Assembly (NCBI RefSeq): GCF_002994745.2
Contig: NC_037094.1
Location: 67,819,319 to 67,883,318 of the forward strand
DNA from: Rosa chinensis
Taxonomy: Eukaryota; Streptophyta; Magnoliopsida; Rosales; Rosaceae
Length of the DNA: 64,000 nucleotides
Direction of reading: 5' to 3'
The notes below the pieces were generated by a model that saw nothing but the letters and a program-made list of their open reading frames with translations, had not been told where the DNA came from and ran no database searches. This document shows, in pieces, positions 12,807 through 24,109 of this stretch. Positions within the stretch are counted from its first letter, which is position 1. Each line of letters begins with the position of its first letter. The position numbers and the translations under genes are program-made.

Positions 12807-12927
12807 TGATAAAGTAATCTGGGGTTCACATCCAAAACCAATTGGCAATGGATGGAGTAGCCCAAACCCTTATAAACTCATAGGCAAGGTCCCATTTTTC
12901 CCATGTGGGATGTATATATTCTCAACA
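12807..12927 (-). repeat. TRIM LTR (right copy, 5' LTR in element orientation)
   Basis: 121-bp terminal direct repeat bordering the tRNA-Met type primer-binding site at about 12792-12806 on the minus strand. Confidence 0.93.
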
Positions 12928-13190
12928 CGTTGTTCTTAATTTTCTTCGCTCTCTTAATTTAGTGTCATGGCAGCTTAGAATAGAGTGGATGGATTGTTTG
13001 CACTGCATTTCTCAGATGCATTTACGATCCTCACATATCTTTAGGAAGGTAACAAAGTTGCTGACATCTTAGCAAATCATGGTACCACGTTAATAAGCAT
13101 AGTTTGGTGGGATTTGACTCATCTGTTCATTGTTTCGGCTTGCAATAGCGACCGTTTATATTTTCCTCAATTTTATTTTCATTAGATAGT

Positions 13191-14240
13191 TTTCTTTAAT
13201 GTATGATGTATTCTATTATGAAGGATCTAGCTTTGTCCCCCTCTTATTACATGCAATTTTTTTTTTTTTTTAATAAAATGAGACTGTAAGAAGGTTTTTT
13301 TGCCTCTCTTATCCCTCTTTTTGAGCAAAGAAAAAAAAATGGAGCTTCCTAGCTAAGGCGCAGAGTTTGCGTTACATTTGGCAACTGCATGGGCATCAGC
13401 GGTCACAAATAGGTGATATAGCTAGATCACTCGTAGATTTGAAAAGAAGGACTTTCTACACAGTTTATTAATTCGTGTTCTAGCTAGCTAATTATTAATT
13501 GTTTAGCACATAAAAGTAATTAAGTTCGTAGTACTACAGTATAGGCCGCTAGGGTACTTACGGGTACTTACTTGTCTAGCGGTAGATGAGATAATAAAGT
13601 CAAAAATAGATTGATGAACTAATTAATGAGATTTTGGCGGGAACCGAGCTAATGCATTGACCTGGAGGGTGGAGGTGGAGGTGGAGGTGGAGGTGGTGAT
13701 CGAGCTAAGAAGAGCGAGAAGGAAGGGAGGCGCATTACGTAGATTTATGGATGGATCATGGGTCAACGTGGGAGATGCAAAGCCCCATCACGAGCCTCTC
13801 GACAACGGAGAGGCCACGACTCTGGTATTCACTGCGTAGAAGTCGTGGCACAATCTCACACCACACCTCAACACTATCTCTATCAAAAGCCCCACTCGTA
13901 TTTATGTCATCTGTGTCCTTCTCGATAGATCGTGTCTTTCTTTCTTTCTTTGTAAATCACGTACTTTTATGCACCTATTTAGGTAGCCTGTCCTCACTCT
14001 AAAGTATACATATACATACTGCTCATCTTAGTGAGTATATCTATAGCTGCTCTAGCTCAGTCGTCATGTACCAGCTAGCTGGCCTAGCCTAGCCTAACCT
14101 GCCTAGCTCTTCTAACTTAATTGCTGCCGCAGCGTGCGCTTCTATGTTATAAATTATATCATAAAATTTGATCAAGCAGCTGCTTCCCGGCCTAGCTCTC
14201 CTGGATTCCTTGCTTAGCATTTACTGGCATTGCTGGGCTC
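13191..14240. other. upstream region of the MYB gene, no gene seen
   Basis: Contains a poly-T tract near 13258 and a GTGGAG hexamer repeat at about 13666-13695. Short ORFs here look spurious. The segment next to 14240 should hold the MYB promoter. Confidence 0.45.
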
Positions 14241-14250
14241 TATATATAAT
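14241..14250 (+). promoter_or_regulatory. probable TATA box of the MYB gene
   Basis: TATATATAAT lies about 80 bp before the MYB start codon, a fitting distance for a short 5' UTR. No other promoter element was fixed. Confidence 0.55.
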
Positions 14251-14325
14251 CAGTCTTGCATTATATAGAAGGTGACTAGTTTGATCTGCTGTAATATATA
14301 ACAGTAGTGATCCGTAGAGACAGAA

Positions 14326-16901
14326 ATGGGGAGGGCTCCGTGCTGCGAGAAAGTTGGGCTGAAGAAGGGGAGATGGACGGCAGAGGAGGATCAAACCTTA
14401 ATCAACTACATCCATGCTAATGGGGAAGGCTCCTGGAGATCATTGCCCAAGAATGCAGGTAGGTACCTTAATCACCTACATATATATACTCACAGTATAT
14501 ATTTGTAACTAAGCTCATTATTTAGTGTTAAATGTCTGATCAATCAGCTGTTCAGTTTAAATTAAGGCTCGCTTACATTGGCTTAAATATTAATAATTTT
14601 TAAAATTACTATAGATCGAGGTAGTTTTTCAGCAGCAGCTACCTGATCATCATATAAATATCTCCTGTTAATTAACAGCTAATAACGTGAATGTGTTGTA
14701 TATATACTGAAGGGTTACTGCGGTGTGGGAAGAGTTGCAGACTGAGATGGATAAACTATCTGAGAACTGACTTAAAGAGGGGAAATATTACTCCTCAAGA
14801 GGAAGATATTATCATCAAATTGCATGCTTCTCTGGGAAATAGGTATGTTCATATACATGTGTGGGTGTGTGCATTTCTTGTACTACTAGCTGCTAGCACG
14901 TACATACTGTTCTCACTGGCTCGCTATTACCTTCTTAGCCGGGCCTGCTGTGTTTTTAACCTTTCCCTTGCCTTGCTTGCAAGATTTTTTATTTATATGC
15001 ATCAATATTTGTCCATCAATAGTAATTTAGAAAAAAATTTATGATACATACTCGTATCTCATACATACATTTATAAATATGACAATAAATTTGTTGTCAA
15101 AGTAGTAATGTTGAGTCATATTTTGTGTAATCTTAGTTCTAATAATGGTAATTATACCACCTACGACCTTGTTATAAGTTCTTGAACAAATATGTTGTCA
15201 ATGTTATAATTTTTGTTTAATTATATGTAAATAGTGTAAATAAATATGGTAACTTTGTTCTCAATATTGTAATTTTAATTCAAATAATTATAATTTTTAT
15301 TTAAATATATATAAAATGAGTGTATGATAAACATCACAGTACTATAATTTGTCTCGTCATCTAGTATACCAGAAACAGCACTAATAATCAATTATTATAG
15401 AAGATGGTGCGGGTCTGTACGTTTTTATGTCAATATCGGCAATATTTGTAATTTGCTTTTGTTTGTTAGTTGTTACATATTCTTGGGAATGGACCTACTT
15501 CAATCAATTTAAGGTCGGTCATCTATTCGGTGAAAAGCTATGTATGATGGATTCTTTTACTTACCTTACCTACTGAATCATCCTTGCTTTGTCGTACTCC
15601 TACTGATTAGTTATTGCTATGACAAAGACGTTAAGACTAAACGTACATACATGCGAGTAACATCCTAGTTCGCCCCCTAGTTCACCAGAAATACTTTTTG
15701 CGTCGATCAGACTATTAGTGTATAGCTTATGTAATTATATGCATCATTAACCTTTTACTGTCAATTACGTACTTGCAGGTGGTCTTTGATAGCTAGTCAA
15801 TTACCAGGAAGAACAGACAATGAGATAAAGAACTACTGGAACTCGCACTTGAGTCGAAAAATCGACACTTTCAGGAGACCTCTTAATATGATGCATATGG
15901 CTACAGCAGCGGCAGCTAGTAGCAGTAGTGGCAGCAGCACCGCAGCAGATGTTCAAATGAATATGGCGATGAAATTAGGGTCTCCAACATCCAAACGAAG
16001 AGGAAGAGGGGGTAGAACCAGTCGCTGGGCCATGAAGAAGAACAAAATTTCGTACGCTTCTACTGCCATCAACCACCATTTAGATTGTACTCATAAAGAT
16101 GATGGATCGGCAACGGTGACAAGCTCGTCATCAATTAATATGTGTCCCCCTCCACCTCCTTCAGCAGCAGCAGTTGCAGCTGGCATTGGACAAAAAGAAA
16201 CACAAAATTTAGGCGGAGGAGGACCATCTGATTGCTCAGAAGGCAAAATTGATGGCGGTGGGGAGGTCGCTTTCAATGACTTGATGATGGACGCCGTCAA
16301 CGAAACAATATTGGATCCAGCTGGGGCTCTGACTTTAAGTGGTGAAAGACAAAGCGATGATGATGATATCATGGGCGTCATTAGGGATGAGGATACCGGC
16401 AAACTTTTATGTGGTCCAAATAAAGTGATGACTACTTGTACTGCAGCGGCAAGTCCTGAGGAGGAGCATCAGCTCGATCAGATTAGTGCTACTAATTTGA
16501 GTTCATCATCACACTCAAATTCAAAATCAAGTTATTATGGAGAAACAGAAGCAGCTGCATTTGATGGGGAGGACTGGTATAATTCATGCTCTAATTACTC
16601 AGCAGGCTCAGCAGCTGCTACTTGTAATTTTAATCAGCAGAAGCAGCAGCTTGATGGAATGAATGGAACATTGGATGATGAAATGAGATGGAATTGGGAG
16701 AGTGATATCCATATGCACGACTACTTATGGAATATTGATCAGAAAGACGATGAGAATATACTCTCTTGGTTATGGGAGCATCAGGCTGCAGAGGATCATC
16801 ATGATGACCAGAACAATAAATCGAGATCAGACGCCACGGTCGACGATGAACATGTCCCAGCTGACAAGCATAATGCTATTCTTGCTTGGCTTCTATCATG
16901 A
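14326..16901 (+). CDS. R2R3-MYB transcription factor, subgroup 7 (MYB11/MYB12/MYB111-like flavonol regulator), 3 exons
   Basis: Exons are 14326-14458, 14713-14842 and 15779-16901, with GT-AG introns in the standard R2R3-MYB positions, giving 461 residues. The N-terminus [20 protein letters not shown] starts R2 (about 14-62), and R3 (about 65-115) ends in [18 protein letters not shown]. After the DNA-binding domain, [18 protein letters not shown] (160-177) matches the SG7 signature (GRTSR...MK). The C-terminus AWLLS matches the second SG7 motif. SG7 members activate flavonol-pathway genes (CHS, CHI, F3H, FLS) without a bHLH partner (family knowledge). The R3 helix lacks the bHLH-interaction signature, which agrees. 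The C-terminal half is Ala-, Ser- and His/Gln-rich and acidic, as expected for an activation region. Intron 2 is 936 bp. Which of MYB11, MYB12 or MYB111 is the orthologue cannot be fixed here. Confidence 0.93.
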
Positions 16902-17560
16902 GTTACGTTCAGTTAATTTTCTACCTACCCTTTGGATCCATCGATCTTTGTTTCTTTAGTTTTCTTGCTTCCTAGTTTTTTTAATAAGTTCTTGCTTCCT
17001 AGTTATCATATAAAACAGCATAAGCTTATAAGGTAGCTAGCTAGCTAGTTTTCTTTTTTCTTTCTTGAGGTTGCGGAAATCATCAGAAAGATCAAGCAAG
17101 ACAGTTCGTAAACTAGGCTCATAAAAAGTTGTACCATAAATCAATTGATTAGTTTTGCTGCTTCAAACTTTCAGTATTATTCTGTATTAGCTCTAGCTTT
17201 ATGTAAACTAAGGGACGGCTAGCTTTTCCCTTCCGGGGCCCAACTGTGTAAGGACATCACCAGTCATGAATGTTTAATTTATATGCATGCTATGTGTACC
17301 TTTCAGCTTTAATGGATTGAAAAAAAGTCCACATCTTTTTGTTTTCTAGAAGAGAGAAACGTAAGCTATAAAAAGGAAATTACCACACACAAAAGATATT
17401 TTGATCACATTTGTGAAGATATAAAACCTTCTCATAAACCTTTCAAAAAAAAAAAATCTCATAAATGGCAGAATGAAAGAAATCAAATTTGTAATCTCTA
17501 GTACCAACATTATTTTGTTATTGGTACAATATCAAAACAAAAAAGTCATATCAAATGCAA
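16902..17560. other. 3' flank of the MYB gene
   Basis: AT-rich DNA that should include the MYB 3' UTR. A GCTAGCTAGCTAG run lies near 17034-17048. No other feature is seen. Confidence 0.45.
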
Positions 17561-17564
17561 AAGT

Positions 17565-17940
17565 ATGAAGATTGTAATTGTGATTGCTGATTACGATGTT
17601 AGAAAGAAAAAAAAACGTGAATTATTACAATCCTATATTGCATACACCATACAGTCATATTATATACATAAATATTGAGATTGTCTTTATGATCACAGAA
17701 CGAAAAAGACGTGAACTGTTACAATCCTATGTTACAAGTCATATCACATACAGAAGTCTAAAAATTGTTATTATGATTGTTGATTACGAAATTAAAATGC
17801 AAAAGCGTGAACTATTACAATCATATGTTACACGTACACGCCGTACTGTCATATCACATATAGAAATTTGAAAATTATTATTATGATTGTTGATTACGAA
17901 ATTAGAAAGAAGTATATATACGTGAATTATTAGTGTCTTA
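17565..17940. repeat. degenerate tandem repeat, about four copies of ~90-110 bp
   Basis: The block GATTGTTGATTACGAAATTA, followed by an A-rich stretch, CGTGAATTATTACAATC and CATATCACATA, recurs about four times with increasing similarity to the right. The last two copies (near 17761 and 17870) are the most alike. No TSD or terminal inverted repeats were found. Confidence 0.65.
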
Positions 17941-19018
17941 TGGTACTTATATACACACGACCGTCGACCGGTATGATTCGACCCAAATTAACAAAGAGTG
18001 AACCGTGAAATAGAAGACATCTATTTGAGCGTCGAGGTACGTACGTAGAACATGCACATGTAGGTTCATTAAAAGTACTTCAAAGTCGACTAAAAGACGT
18101 TCCACCTCCGCGACGGTTAATTCCAGAGAAACCTAATTGACTGCGACTGCAGACTTTGCAGATATGCCGTCAATGTCATGTCTAAAGCTCGTGGCGGGAC
18201 GCATCTATCAATCAGGACCATTCAAGAATGGCCGGCCGAGGCAGCGGTGGACCAATAACTCTTCACTACGTACCCACTTTTGAAGAACTTGGACACTTCC
18301 TCTGGTGCTGTCCTCAGGAGCCAAATTTACCGGACGGTTTACATTGATCGTTCGGTCAACAACGATCCATCCATGCAGCGCAATTAGAAGCCAGTAATTA
18401 ATTATTTTGAGCTCATATATGTATATACGTTCCCAGATCTTCTACCATTCATTACCTCCATGTACGTACATGTGAAGTCAATATAAATTGTGTTTTAATG
18501 CAATTCATTTATTTCTTCTCAAAAAAAAAAAAGTATATGTGAAGTCAATGGTGTGCAGTGTAGAATGTATTATCTTCTTTTGTTGAACTTACACTACCCA
18601 GAAGTATAAGCAAGAAGAAGCACACAGCTGTGCACATTGTCGTTGTCCAAGTTAAAAATGAAAAGTAATTGTGATTCTTTGTGTTCAATATGGGAGGAAG
18701 AAAAGTTATCTAGTGTTCATGTTCAAGGTTGATGCCGTAAAGAAGTTGCAAAACATGAATGGAGATCGTGATGATTGATTAGTAGTTAATGCATGGTGAG
18801 ATAATATTGTTGATAATGTCGGGTGCTTAATACGTTCCATTGTACCAATAACAAGATAACCAAGCATCAATACAAATGAGATAGAGCTACTGGTTATGTA
18901 ACAATGGCCTCAGGTACGTGCTAAGCAAAAATTTAAAGATAATCAATCAAGTTATAAACGAAGGGAGAGACAAGAATCAGAAGATCGTGGAGGAGAGCCG
19001 TCAACAGGCTCATAGTTT
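17941..19018. other. intergenic DNA left of the CACTA element
   Basis: No gene or element with definable ends is seen. The stretch is AT-rich, with several ACGTACGTA-type words near 18040 and 18470 and a poly-A near 18522. Confidence 0.4.
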
Positions 19019-19271
19019 TATCACTACTACAAAAAGTTAATCAGACAACGGTGGATTTCTGTTGTCTGATGAAGAAGTCCACCGTTGTCTAAGTCAGTAT
19101 TGTGTGATTGAAACATCACACAACGGTGATTCCACTATTGTCTGATAATAGTTAGCTCAACAGAATAGTTATTTTCTGTTGTGTGAATTCTGCGCAGGCA
19201 TGTGCTGCTATGGCATGCGCGGGGATGCGTCGAGCCATTCAGACAACATAAGATAATTTCTGCTGTCGTCT

Positions 19272-19491
19272 GAGATTCATAACACACAACAGCCATAACT
19301 CTTTCTTTGTTGTTTGAGATTCATAACACACAACAGCTATGATTGATTATTTGTTGTTTGAGATCAATAACACACAACAGCTATAATTCTCTCTTTGTTG
19401 TCTGAGACACATAACACACAACAGCTATAACTCATTAATTGTTGTCTGAGATTCATAACACACAACAGCTATAACTCATTCTTTGTTGTCT
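19272..19491. repeat. five tandem 44-bp subterminal repeats of the CACTA element
   Basis: Units begin GAGATTCATAACACACAACA and repeat at exactly 44-bp spacing (19272, 19316, 19360, 19404, 19448). They differ at a few positions each. Such arrays are the usual binding sites of CACTA transposase partners. Confidence 0.92.
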
Positions 19492-20230
19492 GAGATAAGT
19501 AACAGACAACCAAAATGAAATTATCTCCCTTGTCTGTTATTGCACTCAGACAACAGAGACAATTTTATTTCTGTTGTGTGTTCTCAATCTCACACAACAT
19601 AATTTTGTTTCTTTTGTTGTTGGTTGTTAGTTTACACAACAACTACATTTGGTTAGCTGTGGTGTGAATATTGTAATCAAATTAGCTAACAGCCAATGAT
19701 TGTTGTAGGAGAAGCCTTAATTTTGAACTCTTTTGTAGTCATACAACACATTGTTTTGTATTGTGTTGTATGACTGAATATTGGATAGTAATTACCACAA
19801 AAACAGTGCTCTAATCCATATCATTCAATTACCATTTTTCAAACATCCATACATTCAAGTAACTAGATAATGTACCAAATAAGAAATCATTCCTAGCTAG
19901 CTACACTTGAATCAAAAGCTGATATAAAATCATTCCTAGATATCATTCCAACTGCTGTTCCATTGACAATTACTTTGACACCTGATTTGCAACTGCTAGC
20001 TCCTCAATATCAGCCTCTTCATTTTTTGCATCATTTTCTGCTATAAGATGCCAAAATAACATGGAATAAGCCACTTTGATACATCAAACAAACTTCAATT
20101 GATTCACCATATACAATTTTATAAGCATTGAAACAAACTTCAATTGATTCACTGTATTCTTGTTACAAAATCGAAATCACAAATCAAGACATAAAAAAAA
20201 GTGAGGAAACCAGCAAGCAGTTTTAGGTAC

Positions 20231-20357
20231 CTTCCATCCATGCCGATGATCCTGATGGTATTCTTCCGCTTGCCAAAGGCAACAATATGCTGTAAACCTT
20301 CCTGCAAGTGAAATTTGGCCACTGACCATTTTGAGCTGAAATACCTTGGGAGCACAT
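20231..20357 (-). pseudogene. captured exon of an ATG18/WIPI-like autophagy gene
   Basis: This is one exon-sized piece with an AG acceptor before 20357 and a GT donor after 20231. It translates without a stop through [18 protein letters not shown] and then [19 protein letters not shown]. The pattern (L)P.YFSS.WS.A.F....G....VAFG...NT...I..DG is the C-terminal blade of plant ATG18 PROPPIN proteins, which bind PI3P during autophagosome formation. Only this fragment of that family is visible, inside the CACTA element, so it is not a working gene by itself. Whether it is transcribed in a chimeric transcript is unknown. Confidence 0.65.
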
Positions 20358-20773
20358 CTGCAAAAGATCATATCATTATAAACAAGAACCGAACATGTAA
20401 ACTCTTAACAAGTTTGCAAATTTCATGTCAATTTTCATGATAGTTTCTAGATTAAGACGATATACTAATTGGATCTTTCTATGCATATTATTATGCATAA
20501 GAAGCAGCTGAAACAAGAAGCAGGTGAACCAAATTGTGTTCATCCATTGATACTTAAATAGATTAGTGACAAAAGAGAAGAAGAGCAGGAACTTCGAATT
20601 CCATGTTCTTCTTATGAACCCACAACACAAGTACTCAATTACATTGAAGCAAAACTTTATAATCCATAAGCTAGAGACCTAAACTTCCAGGGCCCTTATT
20701 TGTTATCATTCTGTTTCAATGAAAGCATGAAACTTTTGAAATTTTCAAAGAGCACCAAGACGAAAGCATATAC

Positions 20774-20836
20774 CTTGACATTTTCAGGGAACTCCGCAAC
20801 CTTATACGAATCAGCTGAGACTCCGTCAACCACATA
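20774..20836 (-). pseudogene. captured exon fragment, source gene not recognised
   Basis: A 63-bp open segment translates to YVVDGVSADSYKVAEFPENV plus a final Lys, with AG before 20836 and GTATAT after 20774. Clean splice sites and an intact frame support a captured exon. I cannot name the donor gene, and 21 codons are too few for a domain call. Confidence 0.4.
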
Positions 20837-22604
20837 CTGGAAAACAACACTTGTAAATTCAAACCACCATGAATAAACTTACAGATGCAATTTTTTAAAC
20901 TTACAGATGCAATTTTTTAATTAAATGTTGAAAAATAAAAGGCATTGCATCAAATCACATAAACATCAATTCCTTTGACACAATGAGGGAAACAAAATAC
21001 GAGAACTTAGCTGTTCTTAATTTTATAGTCACAAGCGTCGCTCTTGTTAGCTCAAAACCCTTTTCTGTGACGCACTGAGAAAACAAAATGGATCAACCAA
21101 GATAACATTGGAATGCATTGTTGTAATTAAAGCAGAGTGTGCATTGAAAAATAAACTTTAAGAATGTAAAAAGATAGAGCTTTAGATTTGGAACTTAGAG
21201 CCCAAATAAGTATGTGACCTCTCATGAATCATTACCTACTAGCACCAGGTCCTTCCTCTACTAGCGTCATACAAAACTTAAGTCTCTAATTCTTATTGCT
21301 TTTCCCGTAATATCCTTCCCCTTTTAAGACAACAGGTGATGCCATCTCTCCTACAAGCCTCTACTATCCCTCCCATAATGCAACTGCAAAAAGTAAAAAA
21401 CCCCTTAAAAGAAAAGTACACCAACCTAGCCCAATTAAGTTACCCTAAAAGATCACTAATAGTGCTTGAATTCTAAATTTTATAGACAACATAATGGAAG
21501 AAAAGGACAAACAGAAAAACCCAAATACAAGAAGTTATCGGCATTATCAAATGCTAGAATTAAATAACAAAGTACTTAAGGGTGAAAGAGCATTATTTTT
21601 CCATCTACTTTTTTTTTCCGATATCGTTTATATTTTTAAATTCATGCAACCAAATCGAACTCAGCACTTATGAACTACATGATACCTAATACTTAATTAC
21701 CCAAAAGACCACTCAACAATACAAAAGCTACCATGCACAGATCATATGGGATACATCATACATGGATATAGTAAATCTCAATAAAATCAGGATATTGTAC
21801 GTCAAGAATATGTCAACAAGAAGTATAAACTATGAAAATTATACCCCAACACCACTGACCAATTTACAATTAGCTCACCTGCACAGAATTATTCACCCGC
21901 ACCAGTTCACTGCATGAAAGGAAACACACAAGAAAATGTCTCAGCCTTAAGAGTCTGTCAGATATGTGCTGTGTCTGGATTTCATAGATTTTAAGCACAA
22001 AACAATAAAATAAAGGCTCACAATCATCAGATCACTTCACTGCATGGTCTCTTTACTGTCACTTTAGACCACATACAATCTGACCGTAATGAAATGAAGG
22101 AAACTAAATGATTCCATTGGAGAGGTAATGCTCAAAGTTGGTTTTCGTGCCAATTGCCTTTGAGTCAAACATCATCTCTTATCCCCATAACTAGAATGGG
22201 ATGGAGTGTGTCTGAGTGTATTCATGAATAAATTTTCCCAGCCAAGATAGGAAGGTTACTTCAAATTTAAAATAATGCCTATAAGCCTTGATGGATTATC
22301 TTAATGTCCACTTTACCAAATGTCATATGAAATTCATATACTGAGTCCTAACATGAATATATGAGATATCATGCAACCAATGTTGTACCACAACACTGAA
22401 CAGAGAAATCCTACCAATCAAAGAGGAAACTAGCTTTAGAAATCTTAAACGTTCCGTCGTCAACAAATAGACACAGTAAATGGGAACATGGAACTCACCA
22501 TCCTTTTGCTGACGTAAGGCTATATCTTGATTGGCATCTCAGATTGATTTTCAACCTTAACTAAATTATGTTTCTCCAACTCAAATTCTTTTCTAGTACA
22601 TTTC

Positions 22605-23196
22605 CCACTCATTTTGGGTTTAATTTGTTGGACTTCCTTGACTTATTTGATAGAGGAAGGGTACTAGAAACTGGTTGTAGTGGAATACTAAGCTGACTTT
22701 CTTCATCTGCTGCAAACCAAGAAGGAAGTGCTCCAGTATGCACATTTCCACTAGTCTCTTTCAGACCCTTGGAAGGGATTTGAGTGAGATTCTGAACACC
22801 TGGAAAGGAAAAAAAAAATTCTTAAATGAGCATGCTTTACCTATATCAGATTAAATACAACTCTACCTATATCAGACAATTGGAGTTGGTTCATTGTTCA
22901 AAGATGTACACGTACAATTGGCATCAACTTAATTGGAGTTGAGATAAACACATAGAACAAACTCAAGATTCCTACCTTGAGAACTGCTTTGTCCCATTGT
23001 CATTCTTCTGTGTTGATACACATTGTTTATCTGCATCAAACATATTGTTGTTAGCCAAATTTATGGCCATTATAAATACAAACATATGAATAGAAAGCTT
23101 TGCGTTATGTCCTAAGAAGTGCATAACCAAACTTACCCTTTCATTATTGAAATTTTCGTCAGCTGAGCCTTTTCTACCATTAGAAATAAGAGAACC
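22605..23196 (-). pseudogene. captured three-exon gene fragment inside the CACTA element, source uncertain
   Basis: Three consecutive exon-like blocks on the minus strand join in phase: 23196-23137 (GSLISNGRKGSADENFNNER), 23030-22976 (INNVYQHRRMTMGQSSSQ) and 22799 onward (VQNLTQIPSKGLKETSGN, then HTGALPSWFAADEE and a Ser-rich part). Introns are short with GT-AG borders, and a pyrimidine-rich tract precedes 22799. The third block runs into a stop (AAACCCAAAATGA) near 22605. The sequence ALPSWF..DEE followed by a Ser/Lys-rich stretch and KLNPK reminds me of the plant TITAN-like family, but this is a weak recollection. Treat it as an unidentified host fragment. Confidence 0.45.
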
Positions 23197-23559
23197 CTGG
23201 CTAGTAAATGAAATCACAAATGTAAGCACACAGCAGATAACAAAACATAAGCATAGTTCATTGCACGGGAGGAACCTCTAAGACAATTGATTCAATTCAG
23301 ATCACACAGAAACATAACAAATGGAAGAAATTAAGGGAAAACATCAAAACAGCACCCAATCTTTGCACTCATTTCATCAAAATCATGGTATAAACCCAAA
23401 CCCAAATTTCTCATCATCATTTCAAAATAAAATCAGAAACAACCAACCCAAAACCCTAATTCATACCAATTACCCTAATTTCCCAAAAATCCAAGTCAAC
23501 AACCAAACCAAAATCATCAGAAAGAAAAGCAACTCATCACAGAAGGGAAGTGGAGGACA

Positions 23560-24060
23560 AAATGGGAAACCGATGAGATGTTCATTTGGCGGAAGAGAAG
23601 GCCAAGAATGGCGAGAGAGTAGAGGAGGACGATGAGGACTTCGGAAACGAGAGAAGAGGTCGTAGAGAGCTTGGTCATCGCTTATCTCGATTCAGACGGA
23701 ACTCTCCTAAAGTCGATACCGTCTCCATGGCCGTCCTTCCTCCGTCGAACAAATCGGAGAATTATACGGTTTGGACATTAGGAGAGTTCGGGGATTTCTT
23801 GCTTGATGGCTGAAACGACGAAGGCCATGGTTTTATGCGATGGATTGAGACGAAGGCCATGGTTGCAGATTGAGAGACTGGGAGAGCTTTACGAGAGAGA
23901 GAGAGAGAGGGGTTTCGGGTAGAAAGAGAGAGAGAGAGGATGGTGAGAGAGATCCAAATCGGCCGTTAGCTTTAGGGTTTGTGAGAGAGGACTGATTGGG
24001 ATTTTCATTTCGTTTTGTCGAGAGAGAGTGTCGAAGCCTCGAAGGTAAACCAAAGGCTTT
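23560..24060 (-). other. possible further captured 5' gene segment with GA-rich repeat
   Basis: On the minus strand an open stretch MTKLSTTSSLVSEVLIVLLY with a hydrophobic run and then FRQMNISS lies near 23570-23690. A GA-rich microsatellite (about 23890-23940) precedes it, like a 5' UTR. This may be the first exon and promoter of a captured gene. I do not recognise the product. Confidence 0.3.
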
Positions 24061-24109
24061 ATTTTCTTTCTTCTTTTTTCCTTTTGGACACAATGCAGAA
24101 ATTCAACCT

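Larger units (their letters stand above)
12574..12927 (-). mobile_element. TRIM (terminal-repeat retrotransposon in miniature), 354 bp, intact
   Basis: Two direct repeats of 121 bp (12574-12694 and 12807-12927) appear identical base for base and flank a 112-bp core. Read on the minus strand, each LTR begins TGTTGAGAATATATACATCC and ends ACTTTATCA. The LTR is followed directly by TGGTATCAAAGCGGG, a primer-binding site matching initiator tRNA-Met. A purine-rich CATGCGGGGCCG precedes the other LTR. A perfect 5-bp TSD, CGTTG, flanks the whole (12569-12573 and 12928-12932). No coding capacity is present. Identical LTRs imply a recent insertion or recent conversion. Confidence 0.95.
12336..13190 (+). 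pseudogene. decayed LINE RNase H remnant, split by a TRIM
   Basis: Before the TRIM, translated pieces such as VHDLRFGAQCNPLHALTIIEV, then DSNLGGYGAVFGDYRENFL, resemble the reverse-transcriptase-associated RNase H domain of plant non-LTR retrotransposons. After the TRIM, a piece reading as EGNKVADILANHG in a shifted frame matches the C-terminal RNase H motif with its Asp. Stops and frameshifts occur throughout. Assignment of the left boundary is approximate. Confidence 0.55.

Noticed and set aside
16091..16402. Minus-strand open frame inside the MYB third exon
   Set aside because: Shadow of the real coding frame, composed of repeats of Ser and Pro.
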